Counted from the stretch's first letter, positions 17,513-26,643 are shown. The stretch: DNA of 64,000 nt from Pseudomonas sp. ANT_J12 (GCF_008370045.1 NZ_VOBN01000002.1:62001-126000); one strand, 5' to 3'. Notes: a model not told the origin generated them from the letters alone. A program made the numbers and translations.

Positions 17513-18001
17513 TCATTCGGGTTTGAGTGGCAACCAGATTTCCAGCACACCGGTGTTGAGCTTCGGGTTGAAGTCCTCGCTGTAGCGTTCGAACTCCGGG
17601 GCGTCTGCCGCAGCGCGACCGGACTGTGGCAGCCAGGTTTTCCAGATGTATTGAAAGGTCTGGGGCAAGGTGTCCAGCGAGCCCTGGTGTTCGAACACCG
17701 CGTAATGCTGGGGTTGGACCTCGACCCAGCGGTACTTGTCGGGCAGATCGTCGAGCTTGCTGATTTCCACGCCGGCGATGTATTCGAACCCGCCCATGCC
17801 GTCGGGATTGCAGCAGATGCCGTAGGTCACTTCACTTTTCTGCCCGGGAATCTTGCCGATCTCGGGAATGAATTTATCCCAGAGGTCGGGGATCTGTTTC
17901 GACGTTTCCTGGGTAAATCGCCCGCCAAGCCCGGCAATGAGCAGGAAATGCCCGTTCTCAAAACGTGGTTCGGCCGGTTTGACGCCTGATTGCTCATCCA
18001 T
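17513..18001 (-). CDS. GyrI-like / AraC effector-binding domain protein
   Basis: A 162-residue stand-alone effector-binding domain. Features include GGRFTQETSKQIPDLWDKFIPEIG, VTYGICCNPD and the C-terminal FEHQGSL...YIWKTWLPQSG pattern shared by GyrI-like proteins and the ligand-binding half of AraC-type regulators. There is no DNA-binding domain. Relatives bind small molecules or inhibit gyrase; neither can be asserted here. AGGAG precedes the ATG. Confidence 0.75.
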   Translation of the reverse strand: MDEQSGVKPAEPRFENGHFLLIAGLGGRFTQETSKQIPDLWDKFIPEIGKIPGQKSEVTYGICCNPDGMGGFEYIAGVEISKLDDLPDKYRWVEVQPQHYAVFEHQGSLDTLPQTFQYIWKTWLPQSGRAAADAPEFERYSEDFNPKLNTGVLEIWLPLKPE

Positions 18002-18068
18002 GACTCAACTCCTGATACAAAAAAGTGGGTTCGGCTGGGAGTATAGAGGCCCTGCCCGATTCTCCCAG

Positions 18069-18728
18069 TCACAGGCCCGGAACCTGCCCGACGGCAGCCG
18101 CGCCGATAAACTCGTTGTAGCCCGATAGGATCACGTAAACCGCGAAATAGCAGAAGATCGCCGCCGATGCCATGTAGGAGTAGCGCAACAGCTTGTCGCC
18201 CAGCAACTTGCCGCCATGGCTCGCGGCGAAGCACAACGCGACGCACCAGAGCACCCCGGCGCAGAGAAAACCGCCCAGGAACAACGCCGAACTGAGGGTG
18301 CCGCCGCCGGAACGCGCGATCAGGGTACCGCCGACGGCAGCAAACCAGAGAATCGCGCTGGGCGAGGACATGGCGAGGAAGATCCCACGAAAAAACTCAC
18401 GCCGATGGGAGTTGTTTCCTACCTCCGCGCCTTGGGCCAGCACCGCTTCGTGGTGGATCGCCGAGTAAATCATCTTCGCCGCGAAGTACAGCAGCAACGC
18501 CGAACCGCCGATCCACAGCACCCAGCGCACGGTTTCGTATTGCAGCAAAACCGTCATCCCGGCCAGGGCCAGCACGGCGTAGATCAGGTCGCCGACGCAG
18601 GTCCCCAACCCCAGCGCAAAGCCTTGGAAATAGCCGCGTTGCATGGCCAAAGTGATCATCGCGATGTTGGCCACGCCAATGTCCAGGCACAGCGAAAGGC
18701 TCAGCAAGAAGCCACTGCTAAATTCCAT
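18069..18728 (-). CDS. LysE-family exporter
   Basis: A 219-residue inner-membrane protein with about six membrane helices, starting [30 protein letters not shown]. The early conserved segment and the [18 protein letters not shown] stretch identify the LysE/RhtB amino-acid exporter superfamily. The substrate is unknown. The ATG at 18728 directly follows an in-frame TTG. It is divergent from alaC, which may hint at export of an amino acid, although this is only inference. Confidence 0.82.
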   Translation of the reverse strand: MEFSSGFLLSLSLCLDIGVANIAMITLAMQRGYFQGFALGLGTCVGDLIYAVLALAGMTVLLQYETVRWVLWIGGSALLLYFAAKMIYSAIHHEAVLAQGAEVGNNSHRREFFRGIFLAMSSPSAILWFAAVGGTLIARSGGGTLSSALFLGGFLCAGVLWCVALCFAASHGGKLLGDKLLRYSYMASAAIFCYFAVYVILSGYNEFIGAAAVGQVPGL

Positions 18729-18867
18729 CAACCCGTTTCCTTCGGAAAAATTTGTTTACAGAGTGGCTGGACAGTTTGCCACAACAGCCCTTACATTCCG
18801 CCACAGGCCACCGCAGTGGCCAGCGTCGCTCGGACGGTTCCGGGCGCTCACGTTATCCGAGGCACCA

Positions 18868-20085
18868 ATGGCTAACCCAGGTTCGCCGCGCCGCTTTGCG
18901 CGCATAGATCGACTCCCCCCTTACGTTTTCAACATCACTGCCGAGCTGAAGATGGCCGCCCGTCGTCGTGGCGAAGACATCATCGACTTCAGCATGGGCA
19001 ACCCTGATGGCCCGACCCCGCCGCACATCGTCGAAAAACTGGTGACCGTCGCCCAGCGCGAAGACACCCACGGTTATTCGACGTCCAAGGGCATTCCGCG
19101 CCTGCGCCGGGCGATTTCCAACTGGTACAAGGATCGCTACGCGGTCGACATCGACCCGGAAACCGAAGCCATTGTGACCATCGGTTCCAAGGAAGGCCTG
19201 GCGCATTTGATGCTGGCCACCCTCGACCAGGGCGACACCGTTTTGGTGCCGAACCCGAGCTACCCGATTCACATCTACGGTGCCGTGATTGCCGGCGCCC
19301 AGGTGCGCTCGGTGCCGCTGATTCCGGGCGTGGACTTCTTCGCCGAACTGGAAAGCGCGATTCGCGGCTCGATCCCGAAACCGAAGATGATGATCCTCGG
19401 CTTCCCGTCGAACCCGACTGCGCAATGCGTGGAGCTGGATTTCTTCGAGCGCGTGATCGCCCTCGCCAAGCAGTACGACGTCTTGGTGGTGCACGACCTG
19501 GCCTACGCCGACATCGTCTATGACGGCTGGAAAGCCCCGTCGATCATGCAAGTGCCCGGCGCCAAGGACATTGCGGTGGAGTTTTTCACCCTGTCCAAGA
19601 GCTACAACATGGCCGGCTGGCGCATTGGTTTCATGGTCGGCAACGCCGAACTGGTCAACGCCCTGGCGCGGATCAAGAGCTACCACGACTACGGCACCTT
19701 CACCCCGTTGCAGGTCGCAGCGATTGCGGCGCTGGAAGGCGATCAGCAGTGTGTGAAAGACATCGCCGAGCAGTATCGCCAGCGGCGCAACGTGCTGGTC
19801 AAAGGCCTGCATGAACTGGGCTGGATGGTCGAGAATCCGAAGGCGGCGATGTACGTCTGGGCGAAGATTCCCGAGGCGTATGCGCACCTGGGCTCGCTGG
19901 AGTTCGCCAAGAAAATGCTCGCAGAGGCGAAGGTTTGCGTCTCGCCGGGCGTAGGATTCGGGGAATACGGGGATGATCATGTGCGCTTCGCGCTGATCGA
20001 AAACCAGGACCGGATTCGTCAGGCCGTGCGCGGGATTCGCGGGATGTTCAGGGCGGATGGATTGGTCACCAAAACCAACGCCTGA
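18868..20085 (+). CDS. alaC: Alanine transaminase (glutamate-pyruvate aminotransferase)
   Basis: A 405-residue fold-type I aminotransferase that forms alanine from pyruvate with glutamate as donor. The PLP lysine lies in [29 protein letters not shown] and [10 protein letters not shown] match the AlaC branch, and the C-terminal arginine motif is VRFALIEN. The ATG at 18868 follows CCGAGGCACCA. A longer frame starting at 18643 runs through the LysE gene region and is not credible. A terminator follows. Confidence 0.88.
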   Translation: MANPGSPRRFARIDRLPPYVFNITAELKMAARRRGEDIIDFSMGNPDGPTPPHIVEKLVTVAQREDTHGYSTSKGIPRLRRAISNWYKDRYAVDIDPETEAIVTIGSKEGLAHLMLATLDQGDTVLVPNPSYPIHIYGAVIAGAQVRSVPLIPGVDFFAELESAIRGSIPKPKMMILGFPSNPTAQCVELDFFERVIALAKQYDVLVVHDLAYADIVYDGWKAPSIMQVPGAKDIAVEFFTLSKSYNMAGWRIGFMVGNAELVNALARIKSYHDYGTFTPLQVAAIAALEGDQQCVKDIAEQYRQRRNVLVKGLHELGWMVENPKAAMYVWAKIPEAYAHLGSLEFAKKMLAEAKVCVSPGVGFGEYGDDHVRFALIENQDRIRQAVRGIRGMFRADGLVTKTNA

Positions 20086-20100
20086 TACATCAAACACCCA

Positions 20101-20131
20101 CAAAAAAACCGCATCGCTGCGGTTTTTTTGT
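20101..20131. terminator. Rho-independent terminator of alaC
   Basis: AAAAAAACCGCA - TCGC - TGCGGTTTTTTT, located 16 bases after the alaC stop codon; bidirectional in form. Confidence 0.88.
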
Positions 20132-20146
20132 GCCTGCTCGTTACCT

Positions 20147-20250
20147 GATCGTTCCCACGCTCCGCGTGGGGATGCATCCCGTGACGCTCCGCGTCACAGG
20201 GGACGCGGAGCGTCCATGGCGGCATTCCCACGCAGAGCGTGGGAACGATC
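20147..20250. repeat. Family C palindromic element
   Basis: A full element from GATCGTTCCCACGCTCCGC to GCGTGGGAACGATC, with the flanks CCT and AGG also complementary. It lies between alaC and the gluconate permease gene. Confidence 0.82.
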
Positions 20251-20267
20251 AGGTAGGTTGGTGTAAT

Positions 20268-20296
20268 CCCTGTAGGAGCGAGGCTTGCCCGCGAAG
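20268..20296. repeat. Single REP unit, family A
   Basis: CCCTGTAGGAGCGAGGCTTG followed by CCCGCGAAG, ending four bases before the stop codon of the gluconate permease gene. Confidence 0.8.
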
Positions 20297-20299
20297 CTT

Positions 20300-21652
20300 T
20301 TAGACAACCAGCGACAGCAGCAGGATAAAGCCCAGCGCGACCACAGACAGGATGGTTTCCATCGCCGTCCAGGTTTTGAACGTCTCGACCACGGTCATGT
20401 TGAAGTACTGCTTCACCAGCCAGAAACCCGCGTCATTGACGTGGGACAGCACCAGCGAACCGGCACCGGTGGCCAGCACCAGCAGCTCACGGTTCACGCC
20501 CGGAATCATCCCGACGACCGGCACCACGATGCCCGCGCCAGTAATGGTCGCCACGGTGGCCGAACCGGTCGCCACGCGAATCACTGCGGCTACCAGCCAC
20601 GCCAGCAGGATCGGCGAGATCTGGGCGTTCACCGCCATGTGGCCGATCACGTCACCCACACCGCTGGTCACCAGCATCTGCTTGAAGCCACCACCGGCAC
20701 CGATGATCAGGATGATCGCAGCGGTCGGCGCCAGGCTCGAGTCCAGCAGTTTCAGGATTTGCTTGGAGCCGATGCCCTGACGATGGCCAAAGGTGTACAG
20801 CGACAACAGCAACGCCAGCAGCAGCGCCGAAATCGGGTGACCGATCAGGTCCATCCAGCTGCGGAAGAAGTGCCCGTCCGGCAGTGCGACGTCGGCAAAG
20901 GTTTTGAGCAACATCAGGAACACCGGCAGCAGCACGGTAACCAGCGTAATGGTGAAGCTCGGCAGGGTCGTGGCTTCTGGCTCACGGGCCAGTTGATCCA
21001 CCAGTTCCTGATTGGCATGGCCGGGAATGTACTTGGCGATGAACGTACCGAAGATCGGACCGGCAATGATGGCGGTCGGCAGCGCAACGATCAGGCCGTA
21101 CAGAATGGTTTTACCAATGTCGGCACCGAACACGCCGATCGCCAGCAACGGACCCGGGTGCGGTGGCACCAGGCCGTGTACCGCCGACAGACCGGCCAGC
21201 AGCGGGATACCGATCTTGATGATCGACACGCCGGTACGCCGGGCGACGATGAACACCAACGGGATCAACAGCACGAAGCCGATTTCGAAGAACAGCGGAA
21301 TGCCGACCAGGAACGCCGCGAACATCATCGCCCACTGCACGCGCTCTTTGCCGAACGCGCGAATCAGGGTTTGGGCAATCTGATCCGCCCCGCCCGACTC
21401 GGCCATCATTTTGCCGAGCATGGTGCCCAGCGCGAGGATGATCCCGACAAAGCCGAGCACCCCGCCAAAGCCGTCCTGGAACGCTTTGAGAATGGTGCCC
21501 ACCGGCATGCCGGAGGTCAGGCCGAGGAAGCCGGCGGCGATGATCAGGGCAATGAATGGATGCAGCTTGAACTTGGTGATCAGGACAATAAGTCCGATCA
21601 CGGTAACCACCGCGTCTAGCAGCAGGAACGACTCGTGGGACATGCCAAACAT
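20300..21652 (-). CDS. gntT: Gluconate permease, GntP family
   Basis: A 450-residue inner-membrane symporter with about 12-14 hydrophobic helices. It carries family stretches such as LHPFIALIIAAGFLGL, GVGDVIGHMA and the loop VPPHPGPLLAIGVFGAD. It imports gluconate, which in Pseudomonas is made in the periplasm from glucose. Start at 21652 is backed by AGGAG nine bases upstream. An AACAACAACAA run precedes that ribosome site, as expected for Hfq/Crc repression. gntK lies upstream on the same strand. Confidence 0.9.
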   Translation of the reverse strand: MFGMSHESFLLLDAVVTVIGLIVLITKFKLHPFIALIIAAGFLGLTSGMPVGTILKAFQDGFGGVLGFVGIILALGTMLGKMMAESGGADQIAQTLIRAFGKERVQWAMMFAAFLVGIPLFFEIGFVLLIPLVFIVARRTGVSIIKIGIPLLAGLSAVHGLVPPHPGPLLAIGVFGADIGKTILYGLIVALPTAIIAGPIFGTFIAKYIPGHANQELVDQLAREPEATTLPSFTITLVTVLLPVFLMLLKTFADVALPDGHFFRSWMDLIGHPISALLLALLLSLYTFGHRQGIGSKQILKLLDSSLAPTAAIILIIGAGGGFKQMLVTSGVGDVIGHMAVNAQISPILLAWLVAAVIRVATGSATVATITGAGIVVPVVGMIPGVNRELLVLATGAGSLVLSHVNDAGFWLVKQYFNMTVVETFKTWTAMETILSVVALGFILLLSLVV

Positions 21653-21668
21653 TAGGGGTGTCTCCTGA

Positions 21669-21679
21669 TTGTTGTTGTT
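21669..21679 (-). promoter_or_regulatory. Candidate Hfq/Crc binding site before gntT
   Basis: On the minus strand the leader reads AACAACAACAATCAGGAG, matching the AANAANAA catabolite-activity motif immediately before the ribosome site. Confidence 0.6.
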
Positions 21680-21711
21680 ATTAAAGCGGGTAATTCGCAA
21701 GGCATAAGGAC

Positions 21712-21725
21712 AGCGCTATCTCTTG
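21712..21725 (-). promoter_or_regulatory. Weak GntR-type operator between gntK and gntT
   Basis: Minus strand CAAGAGATAGCGCT. It shares TAGCGCT with the operators at 22290 and 22441 but deviates in the left half. Confidence 0.4.
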
Positions 21726-21734
21726 GAGGAAGAC

Positions 21735-22268
21735 TCATACCGCGAGCTTCAAGCCGTGTTCAAGCCACCAGACATGTGCCTGTTTGGCCAATTGCTCGAC
21801 GCTGTGGTTCGAAGCGTCCAGGGCCAGGGTCAGCGGCTCGCCAACGGGGGATTCAAGGGTCGCGAACTGGCTGTCGATCAAGGTCGACGGCATGAAGTGG
21901 CCCGGGCGGTGGGACACACGCTCGGCAGCGACTTCAGGGGTCAGTTCAAGGAACACGAAGCCCAGGCCCGGCAAGGCACTGCGCAATACTTCGCGGTAAC
22001 TGTGTTTGAGGGCCGAGCAAGTCAACACCGGGCGCTCGCCCTTGGCGTCAACGCGGCGCAATTCATCGCACAGGCTGTCGAGCCAGCCGGCACGGTCTTC
22101 GTCGTTCAGGGGGATTCCCGCGCTCATCTTTTCGATATTGGCGGCAGGGTGGAAAGTGTCGCCTTCAATGGCAGTCGCGCCGCTGAGCTGGCACAAGGCT
22201 TCGCTGACGCAAGTCTTGCCACAACCGGCAACGCCCATGATAACCAGGGCGGTGATGGGATGATTCAT
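21735..22268 (-). CDS. gntK: Gluconokinase
   Basis: A 177-residue kinase that phosphorylates gluconate to 6-phosphogluconate, feeding the Entner-Doudoroff pathway. The P-loop GVAGCGKT lies at residues 12-19 and the GDTFHPAANIEKM segment binds gluconate in this family. The length fits the family. A GAGGTG ribosome site precedes the ATG. It lies upstream of gntT on the same strand and opposite gntR, with a GntR-type operator in the promoter. Confidence 0.9.
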   Translation of the reverse strand: MNHPITALVIMGVAGCGKTCVSEALCQLSGATAIEGDTFHPAANIEKMSAGIPLNDEDRAGWLDSLCDELRRVDAKGERPVLTCSALKHSYREVLRSALPGLGFVFLELTPEVAAERVSHRPGHFMPSTLIDSQFATLESPVGEPLTLALDASNHSVEQLAKQAHVWWLEHGLKLAV

Positions 22269-22289
22269 GAAACACCTCAGCGCGCAGAC

Positions 22290-22303
22290 AGCGCTACCTT
22301 TGC
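22290..22303 (-). promoter_or_regulatory. GntR operator upstream of gntK
   Basis: Minus strand GCAAAGGTAGCGCT, one mismatch from the published Pseudomonas GntR operator AC-N-AAG-N-TAGCGCT (quoted from memory). It lies 22 bases before the gntK start. Confidence 0.65.
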
Positions 22304-22440
22304 TACGTGAAACTCTAGTGCAAAAGTAGAAGTTGCCGACGCCTTCTTGTCATTTTTGTGGGTTGCAGCATGTTCGCTCACGAGGCCAAAAAGCGAGGTT
22401 CAGGCAAAACTCGCTTACGCATTTGCAGCTGCTTCGGGAC

Positions 22441-22454
22441 AGCGCTACCTTAGT
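22441..22454 (-). promoter_or_regulatory. GntR operator upstream of gntR
   Basis: Minus strand ACTAAGGTAGCGCT is an exact match to AC-N-AAG-N-TAGCGCT. It lies 31 bases before the gntR start and should mediate autoregulation. Confidence 0.7.
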
Positions 22455-22484
22455 GCCTTGAATTTTGTTTGGCAAGCCGCCCCG

Positions 22485-23516
22485 ATGACCACCCCTAAAA
22501 ACGATAAAAATCCACGAACCACTGGCCGCCCTACCCTCAACGAAGTCGCACGCCTGGCCGGCGTCAGCCCGATCACCGCTTCCCGCGCCTTGCGCGGGGT
22601 CAGCACCGTGGCCACCGAACTGGTGGAAAAAGTCCAGAAAGCCGCGGCTGAACTGAATTACGTGGTCAACCCCGCCGCTCGCGCCCTGGCCTCGGCCCAG
22701 AGCCATTCGGTGGTGGTGCTGGTGCCGTCGCTGTCCAACCTGCTGTTCATCGACACCCTGGAAGCCATTCATCAGGTTCTTCGCCCCAAGGGCTTTGAAG
22801 TGCTGATCGGCAACTTCCATTACTCGCGTGATGAAGAAGAAAACCTGCTGCGCAACTACATGGCCTATCAGCCGCGTGGCTTGTTGCTGACCGGCTTCGA
22901 CCGCACCGAAAGCTCGCGACGGATGATCGAGGCGAGCAACATCCCCTGCGTGTACATGATGGAACTGGACAGCGCCGCGGGCCTGAATTGCGTGGGGTTT
23001 TCGCAACTGGCCGCCGGGGAAACCGCCGCCGAGCATTTGTTGTCCCGTGGACGTAAACGCCTGGCGTACATCGGCGCGCAACTGGATCAACGCACGTTGC
23101 TGCGTGGCGAAGGCTTTCGCAAAGCCCTGCAAAAGGCCGGTTTGTACGACCCGGATCTGGAAGTGCTGACGCCCCGTGCGTCCTCCGTCGGTTTGGGTGG
23201 CGAGTTATTCTTGCAACTGCTGGCCACCCACCCCGAGGTCGATGCGATCTTCTTCGGCAACGACGACCTGGCCCAAGGCGCACTGCTGGAGGCCATGCGT
23301 TGCGGGATCAAGATCCCCGAGCAAGTGGCGATCCTCGGCTTCAACGACCTGCCGGCCTCGGCGCACATGGTCCCGCGCCTGAGCAGCATCAGCACCCCGC
23401 GCGAAGCCATCGGCCGGCGTGCGGCGGAACAGATGTTGACGTTGATGGCGGGTAATGCGGTGGCCAAACCCGTGCAGGACATGGGGTTTGAGTTGAAGGT
23501 GCGGGAAAGCACCTGA
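22485..23516 (+). CDS. gntR: LacI-family gluconate repressor
   Basis: A 343-residue LacI-family regulator. The N-terminal helix-turn-helix reads TLNEVARLAGVSPITASRALRG and is followed by the hinge and a sugar-binding domain. Its place opposite gntK-gntT and the operator matches in both promoters identify it as GntR, which releases DNA on binding gluconate or 6-phosphogluconate. I take the ATG at 22485 (MTTPKND); the open frame 138 bases longer crosses the operator and is rejected. Confidence 0.87.
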   Translation: MTTPKNDKNPRTTGRPTLNEVARLAGVSPITASRALRGVSTVATELVEKVQKAAAELNYVVNPAARALASAQSHSVVVLVPSLSNLLFIDTLEAIHQVLRPKGFEVLIGNFHYSRDEEENLLRNYMAYQPRGLLLTGFDRTESSRRMIEASNIPCVYMMELDSAAGLNCVGFSQLAAGETAAEHLLSRGRKRLAYIGAQLDQRTLLRGEGFRKALQKAGLYDPDLEVLTPRASSVGLGGELFLQLLATHPEVDAIFFGNDDLAQGALLEAMRCGIKIPEQVAILGFNDLPASAHMVPRLSSISTPREAIGRRAAEQMLTLMAGNAVAKPVQDMGFELKVREST

Positions 23517-23532
23517 GCAAAACCGCAGCCAT

Positions 23533-23662
23533 TGTGGCGAGGGAGCTTGCTCCCGCTGGGCGGCGAAGCGGCCCCAATTCTGACGCTGCGGTTATCAGAA
23601 AAAACCAGTCGTCTGATATAGGGCTGCTACGCAGCCCAACGCGAGCAAGCTCGCTCGCCACA
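23533..23662. repeat. Family B palindromic repeat
   Basis: TGTGGCGAGGGAGCTTGCTC at the left and GCGAGCAAGCTCGCTCGCCA at the right, with a variable centre, between gntR and the convergent DUF6124 gene. Confidence 0.8.
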
Positions 23663-23671
23663 GGTCAGTGG

Positions 23672-23920
23672 TCAGTCGTGTGGGTCGAGCTTATCCAGCG
23701 CTCGATTCACCGCCATTTCCGCCGACAGGATGATCTGTGCAATACCCAGCGCGGTGTTGCGATGAGGGTTGTCCAGTAAGGTCGCGAAGTCATTGATCAT
23801 GACATTGGCCGAAGCCAGGGATTCGCAGGCGTGGGCCAGCAGGGTTTCGTTGTTGAGGTCAGTCGAGATGCTGAACATGGGACTGATTTTGCGCGGCGGG
23901 TTGGGAGTCGGTTTGAACAT
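23672..23920 (-). CDS. DUF6124-type small protein
   Basis: An 82-residue protein starting MFKPTPNPP, with a helical body (NETLLAHACESLASANVMINDFATLLD, then NTALGIAQIILSAEMAVNRALD). This pattern is common in Pseudomonas and matches the family formerly called DUF3077. The function is unknown. It has no signal peptide. A long unexplained leader precedes it. Confidence 0.7.
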   Translation of the reverse strand: MFKPTPNPPRKISPMFSISTDLNNETLLAHACESLASANVMINDFATLLDNPHRNTALGIAQIILSAEMAVNRALDKLDPHD

Positions 23921-24262
23921 GGTGATGTTCCTAGAGTGATGGAGCTGCCACGATTCGCTGCTAGACGAATAAGGTGACAGCCGTGCGCGGGCTAGCAGAC
24001 CAGGACTCTAGAACCCGGTAGATCCGAAGATCTTCCCACGCACAGCCGCCATAACGTGAACGGGCCACGAACGGTGAACGCATGCGTCTAAAGTACCCGG
24101 GCTGCTAGACCCGATCGCTGAATTGGCAGCGACACGGGAACAATAAAATCCGGGCACCAGACGCACAAGCCGGCGGATTCTGGCGTAGTTGTAGGCAATG
24201 GAGCAAGAAGCTGTAGCCTTTTGAAACCTGCCGAAACCGCTTTCCTACAACCCTTTCCTACG
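23921..24262 (-). other. Unexplained, probably structured leader upstream of the DUF6124 gene
   Basis: No credible coding frame is present. On the minus strand the region contains three related segments, GTCTAGCAGCCCGGG, GTCTGCTAGCCCGCG and GTCTAGCAGCGAATCG. It also contains a 9-bp stem, GTGCGTGGG / CCCGCGCAC (24043-24035 with 23991-23983), enclosing smaller palindromes such as AAGATCTTC. It could be a folded 5' leader or a small RNA. Confidence 0.4.
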
Positions 24263-24285
24263 CCTCAAGGGCGACCGCCAATCAT

Positions 24286-24381
24286 TGTGGCGAGGGGGCT
24301 TGCTCCCGCTGGGCTGCGAAGCGGCCCCAAAAAAGCAGAGGACTGCTGCGCAGTCCAGCGCGAGCAAGCTCGCTCGCCACA
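24286..24381. repeat. Family B palindromic repeat
   Basis: TGTGGCGAGGGGGCTTGCTC at the left and GAGCAAGCTCGCTCGCCACA at the right. It abuts the stop codon of the LysR gene. Confidence 0.8.
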
Positions 24382-24383
24382 GG

Positions 24384-25259
24384 TTATGCGTCGGACATAA
24401 GGCCAACGAACGCCAACGCGCCTTTCTGCAATGGCTGGCTCTTGAGCCACACCGCGTGCACCGGCAGCACCAGGCCATTCTCGATGTTCCTGAATCGCAG
24501 ACGCTTGAGCCGTCCAGCATCGAGCAACGGCTGCACCACCGATAACGGAAAATTCCCCCAGCCCAACCCCGCCTCGACCATTTCCAGCGCCGCCGCCAAC
24601 GTGTCCGTACGCCAGTAGGATTCGGCCACCAGCGGCCGGGTTTCGCTGATCGGCAAATCGCGGCTGGCAACGACGATCTGCCGCACATGCACCAGGTCTT
24701 CCAGAAACAGATCCTGCCCCTTAACCAGCGGATTGTCCGCCGCCAGCGTGGCGATCATCCGTTCCGTGCCGACGAACTGGAAACGCTCCAGCACGTTCAT
24801 GCTCAACCCGGCGAACGCGAGGCACACGCTGACCCGGCCGCTGTGCAGCAGCGCCAGCACATCATCCTGCGGCGCGCTGAGCACTTCGATTTCCAGGAGC
24901 GGATGGCGCTCGGCAATGACTTTGATCGCCGTCATTAAACGGGACTTGTCGATGTCCGCGACAACGCCGATCGACAGCTTGCTCTCCAGCCCCAACGACA
25001 ACTCGACCGCATGCACCTGCAACTGCTTGAGCTGTTCAAAAATCAGCCGGGCATGGGGCACCAGCGCGCTGGCCATCGCCGTCGGCACCGGTTCGCGATG
25101 GCTGCGGTCGAACAGCGGATAACCCAGCTCGGCCTCAAGGTTGCCGATGCCCATGCTCACCGCCGACGGCACTTTGCCCAGCGCCCGGGCAGCGGCGGAA
25201 AACGAGCCGCGCTCGATCACCGCGAGAAACAATTCGATGCTGTCGCTGTTGAAATTCAT
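24384..25259 (-). CDS. LysR-family regulator paired with second PACE gene
   Basis: A 291-residue LysR regulator (helix-turn-helix GSFSAAARALGKVPSAVSMG, about residues 18-37) with an effector domain. It is divergent from the PACE gene at 25379, as in the pair at 11188/11712, and the two regulators share similar openings. The ATG at 25259 (MNFNSDSIEL) fits the family start; the longer frame extends into the promoter. Confidence 0.83.
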   Translation of the reverse strand: MNFNSDSIELFLAVIERGSFSAAARALGKVPSAVSMGIGNLEAELGYPLFDRSHREPVPTAMASALVPHARLIFEQLKQLQVHAVELSLGLESKLSIGVVADIDKSRLMTAIKVIAERHPLLEIEVLSAPQDDVLALLHSGRVSVCLAFAGLSMNVLERFQFVGTERMIATLAADNPLVKGQDLFLEDLVHVRQIVVASRDLPISETRPLVAESYWRTDTLAAALEMVEAGLGWGNFPLSVVQPLLDAGRLKRLRFRNIENGLVLPVHAVWLKSQPLQKGALAFVGLMSDA

Positions 25260-25289
25260 CCGCTGTCCTATCAATAAAACTGAAAGCTT

Positions 25290-25306
25290 CTGACTTTTTC
25301 TGTCAG
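25290..25306. promoter_or_regulatory. Candidate operator in the lysR/PACE promoter
   Basis: CTGAC-TTTTTCT-GTCAG is a perfect inverted repeat between the divergent starts. Confidence 0.35.
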
Positions 25307-25378
25307 CCCTATTGAAGCTATCTTTCGCCGCCTTCGCCAGTGCTGCTGGCTCAAGTCCGCAAGAAAGAGGCAAACCCC

Positions 25379-25810
25379 ATGCAAGGCGTTAAACGCAAAC
25401 TGGTCTACGTGTCGCTGTATGAAGTGATCGGCATGACCTTCTCGGCCCTGGGCCTGGCGCTGTTGTCCGGTACGTCGCCAGGCAGCACCGGGCCGTTGGC
25501 GGTGATCATTACCACCATCGCCGTGACCTGGAATTTCATCTACACCTCGCTGTTCGAGCGCTGGGAAAGCCGCCAGCCTTCGCGCACCCGCACCGTCAGA
25601 CGGCGCATCGCCCATGCCGTGGGTTTTCAACTAACCTTGATTGTGTTCCTCATTCCGTTGATCGCCTGGTGGATGAACATCAGCCTGGTGCAGGCATTTT
25701 TGCTCGACCTGGCGCTGATCATTTTCATCCCGTGTTACACCTTCGCCTTCAACTGGTTGTTTGATCGCACGTTTGGTTTGCCAGCGTCGGCGCTGCCGGA
25801 TCCCGCTTAG
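25379..25810 (+). CDS. PACE-family efflux protein, second copy
   Basis: A 143-residue four-helix membrane protein with two bacterial-transmembrane-pair halves (LVYVSLYEVIGMTFSALGLALL; RIAHAVGFQLTLIVFLIPLIAWW). Family members export biocides such as chlorhexidine or short-chain diamines. It resembles the protein at 11188-11622, but the sequence has diverged widely, so substrates may differ. The ATG at 25379 is downstream of AAGAAAGAGGCAAACCCC. Confidence 0.82.
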   Translation: MQGVKRKLVYVSLYEVIGMTFSALGLALLSGTSPGSTGPLAVIITTIAVTWNFIYTSLFERWESRQPSRTRTVRRRIAHAVGFQLTLIVFLIPLIAWWMNISLVQAFLLDLALIIFIPCYTFAFNWLFDRTFGLPASALPDPA

Positions 25811-25852
25811 TGGTAGATTCCCGAGGCGTCGATTCGCTAAAGGAGTAGCTCC

Positions 25853-26485
25853 ATGGAACATGCACTGAAGATTCTCGGTAAGGCGTCGTCCATCAACGTC
25901 AGAAAAGTCCTGTGGACGTGTGAGGAACTGGGTGTTGCCTACGAGCGTGAGGATTGGGGCAGCGGTTTTGCCTCGACCCACAGCCCCGAGTTCACCCGCC
26001 TCAACCCCAACGCCCAGGTGCCGGTGATCATCGATGACGCCGGGGTGTTGTGGGAATCCAACACCATTTGCCGCTACCTGGCCGGCAAGCATCACCACCA
26101 CGAATTGCTGCCCACCGAACCGGCTGCACGGGCACGGGTAGAGCAATGGATGGATTGGCAGGCCACCGAGCTCAATCGGTCGTGGAGTTATGCGTTCACC
26201 GCGCTGGTGCGCAAGGATCCGGAGTTCCAGGACCCGCATCAGATTGCCGTCGGCGTGAACGACTGGAACCACAAGATGAGCATCCTTGAGCATCAGCTCG
26301 CGGCCACCAAGGCCTATGTCGCCGGGCCACGGTTCACCCTGGCCGATATCGTTATCGGTCTGTCGGTCAATCGCTGGCTGATGACGCCGATGGAGCGGCC
26401 GGACTTTCCTGGCGTCGATGAGTATTTTCAGCGGTTGGCACAGCGTCCGGGGTTTCTGAAACATGGGTGCAATGGGTTGCCTTAA
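25853..26485 (+). CDS. Glutathione S-transferase
   Basis: A 210-residue GST. The N-terminal thioredoxin-like domain carries SSINVRKVLWTCEELGV with a likely catalytic serine, the cis-proline segment NAQVPVI and the glutathione motif LWESNTICRYL. The C-terminal helical domain has FTLADIVIG. Its substrate is unknown. A good AGGAG site precedes the ATG. It is the next gene after the PACE gene on the same strand. Confidence 0.85.
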   Translation: MEHALKILGKASSINVRKVLWTCEELGVAYEREDWGSGFASTHSPEFTRLNPNAQVPVIIDDAGVLWESNTICRYLAGKHHHHELLPTEPAARARVEQWMDWQATELNRSWSYAFTALVRKDPEFQDPHQIAVGVNDWNHKMSILEHQLAATKAYVAGPRFTLADIVIGLSVNRWLMTPMERPDFPGVDEYFQRLAQRPGFLKHGCNGLP

Positions 26486-26643
26486 ACCTGTGGCGAAGGC
26501 GGTTGTTTTTGGAGCTTTAGGGTCTCGTCACGCCATAAACCCTTAAAACCAGCGGTGTTTTGGCAATAAGCCAGCGGATATCGTCACAGCACCACAAAAA
26601 TTAACAATCATTGATTTCCGATAGCAGGCTAAGCTTTCCCTTC

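Noticed and set aside
22347..22484. N-terminal extension of GntR
   Set aside because: It would cover the operator, and the residues are not LacI-like; the ATG at 22485 fits the family start.
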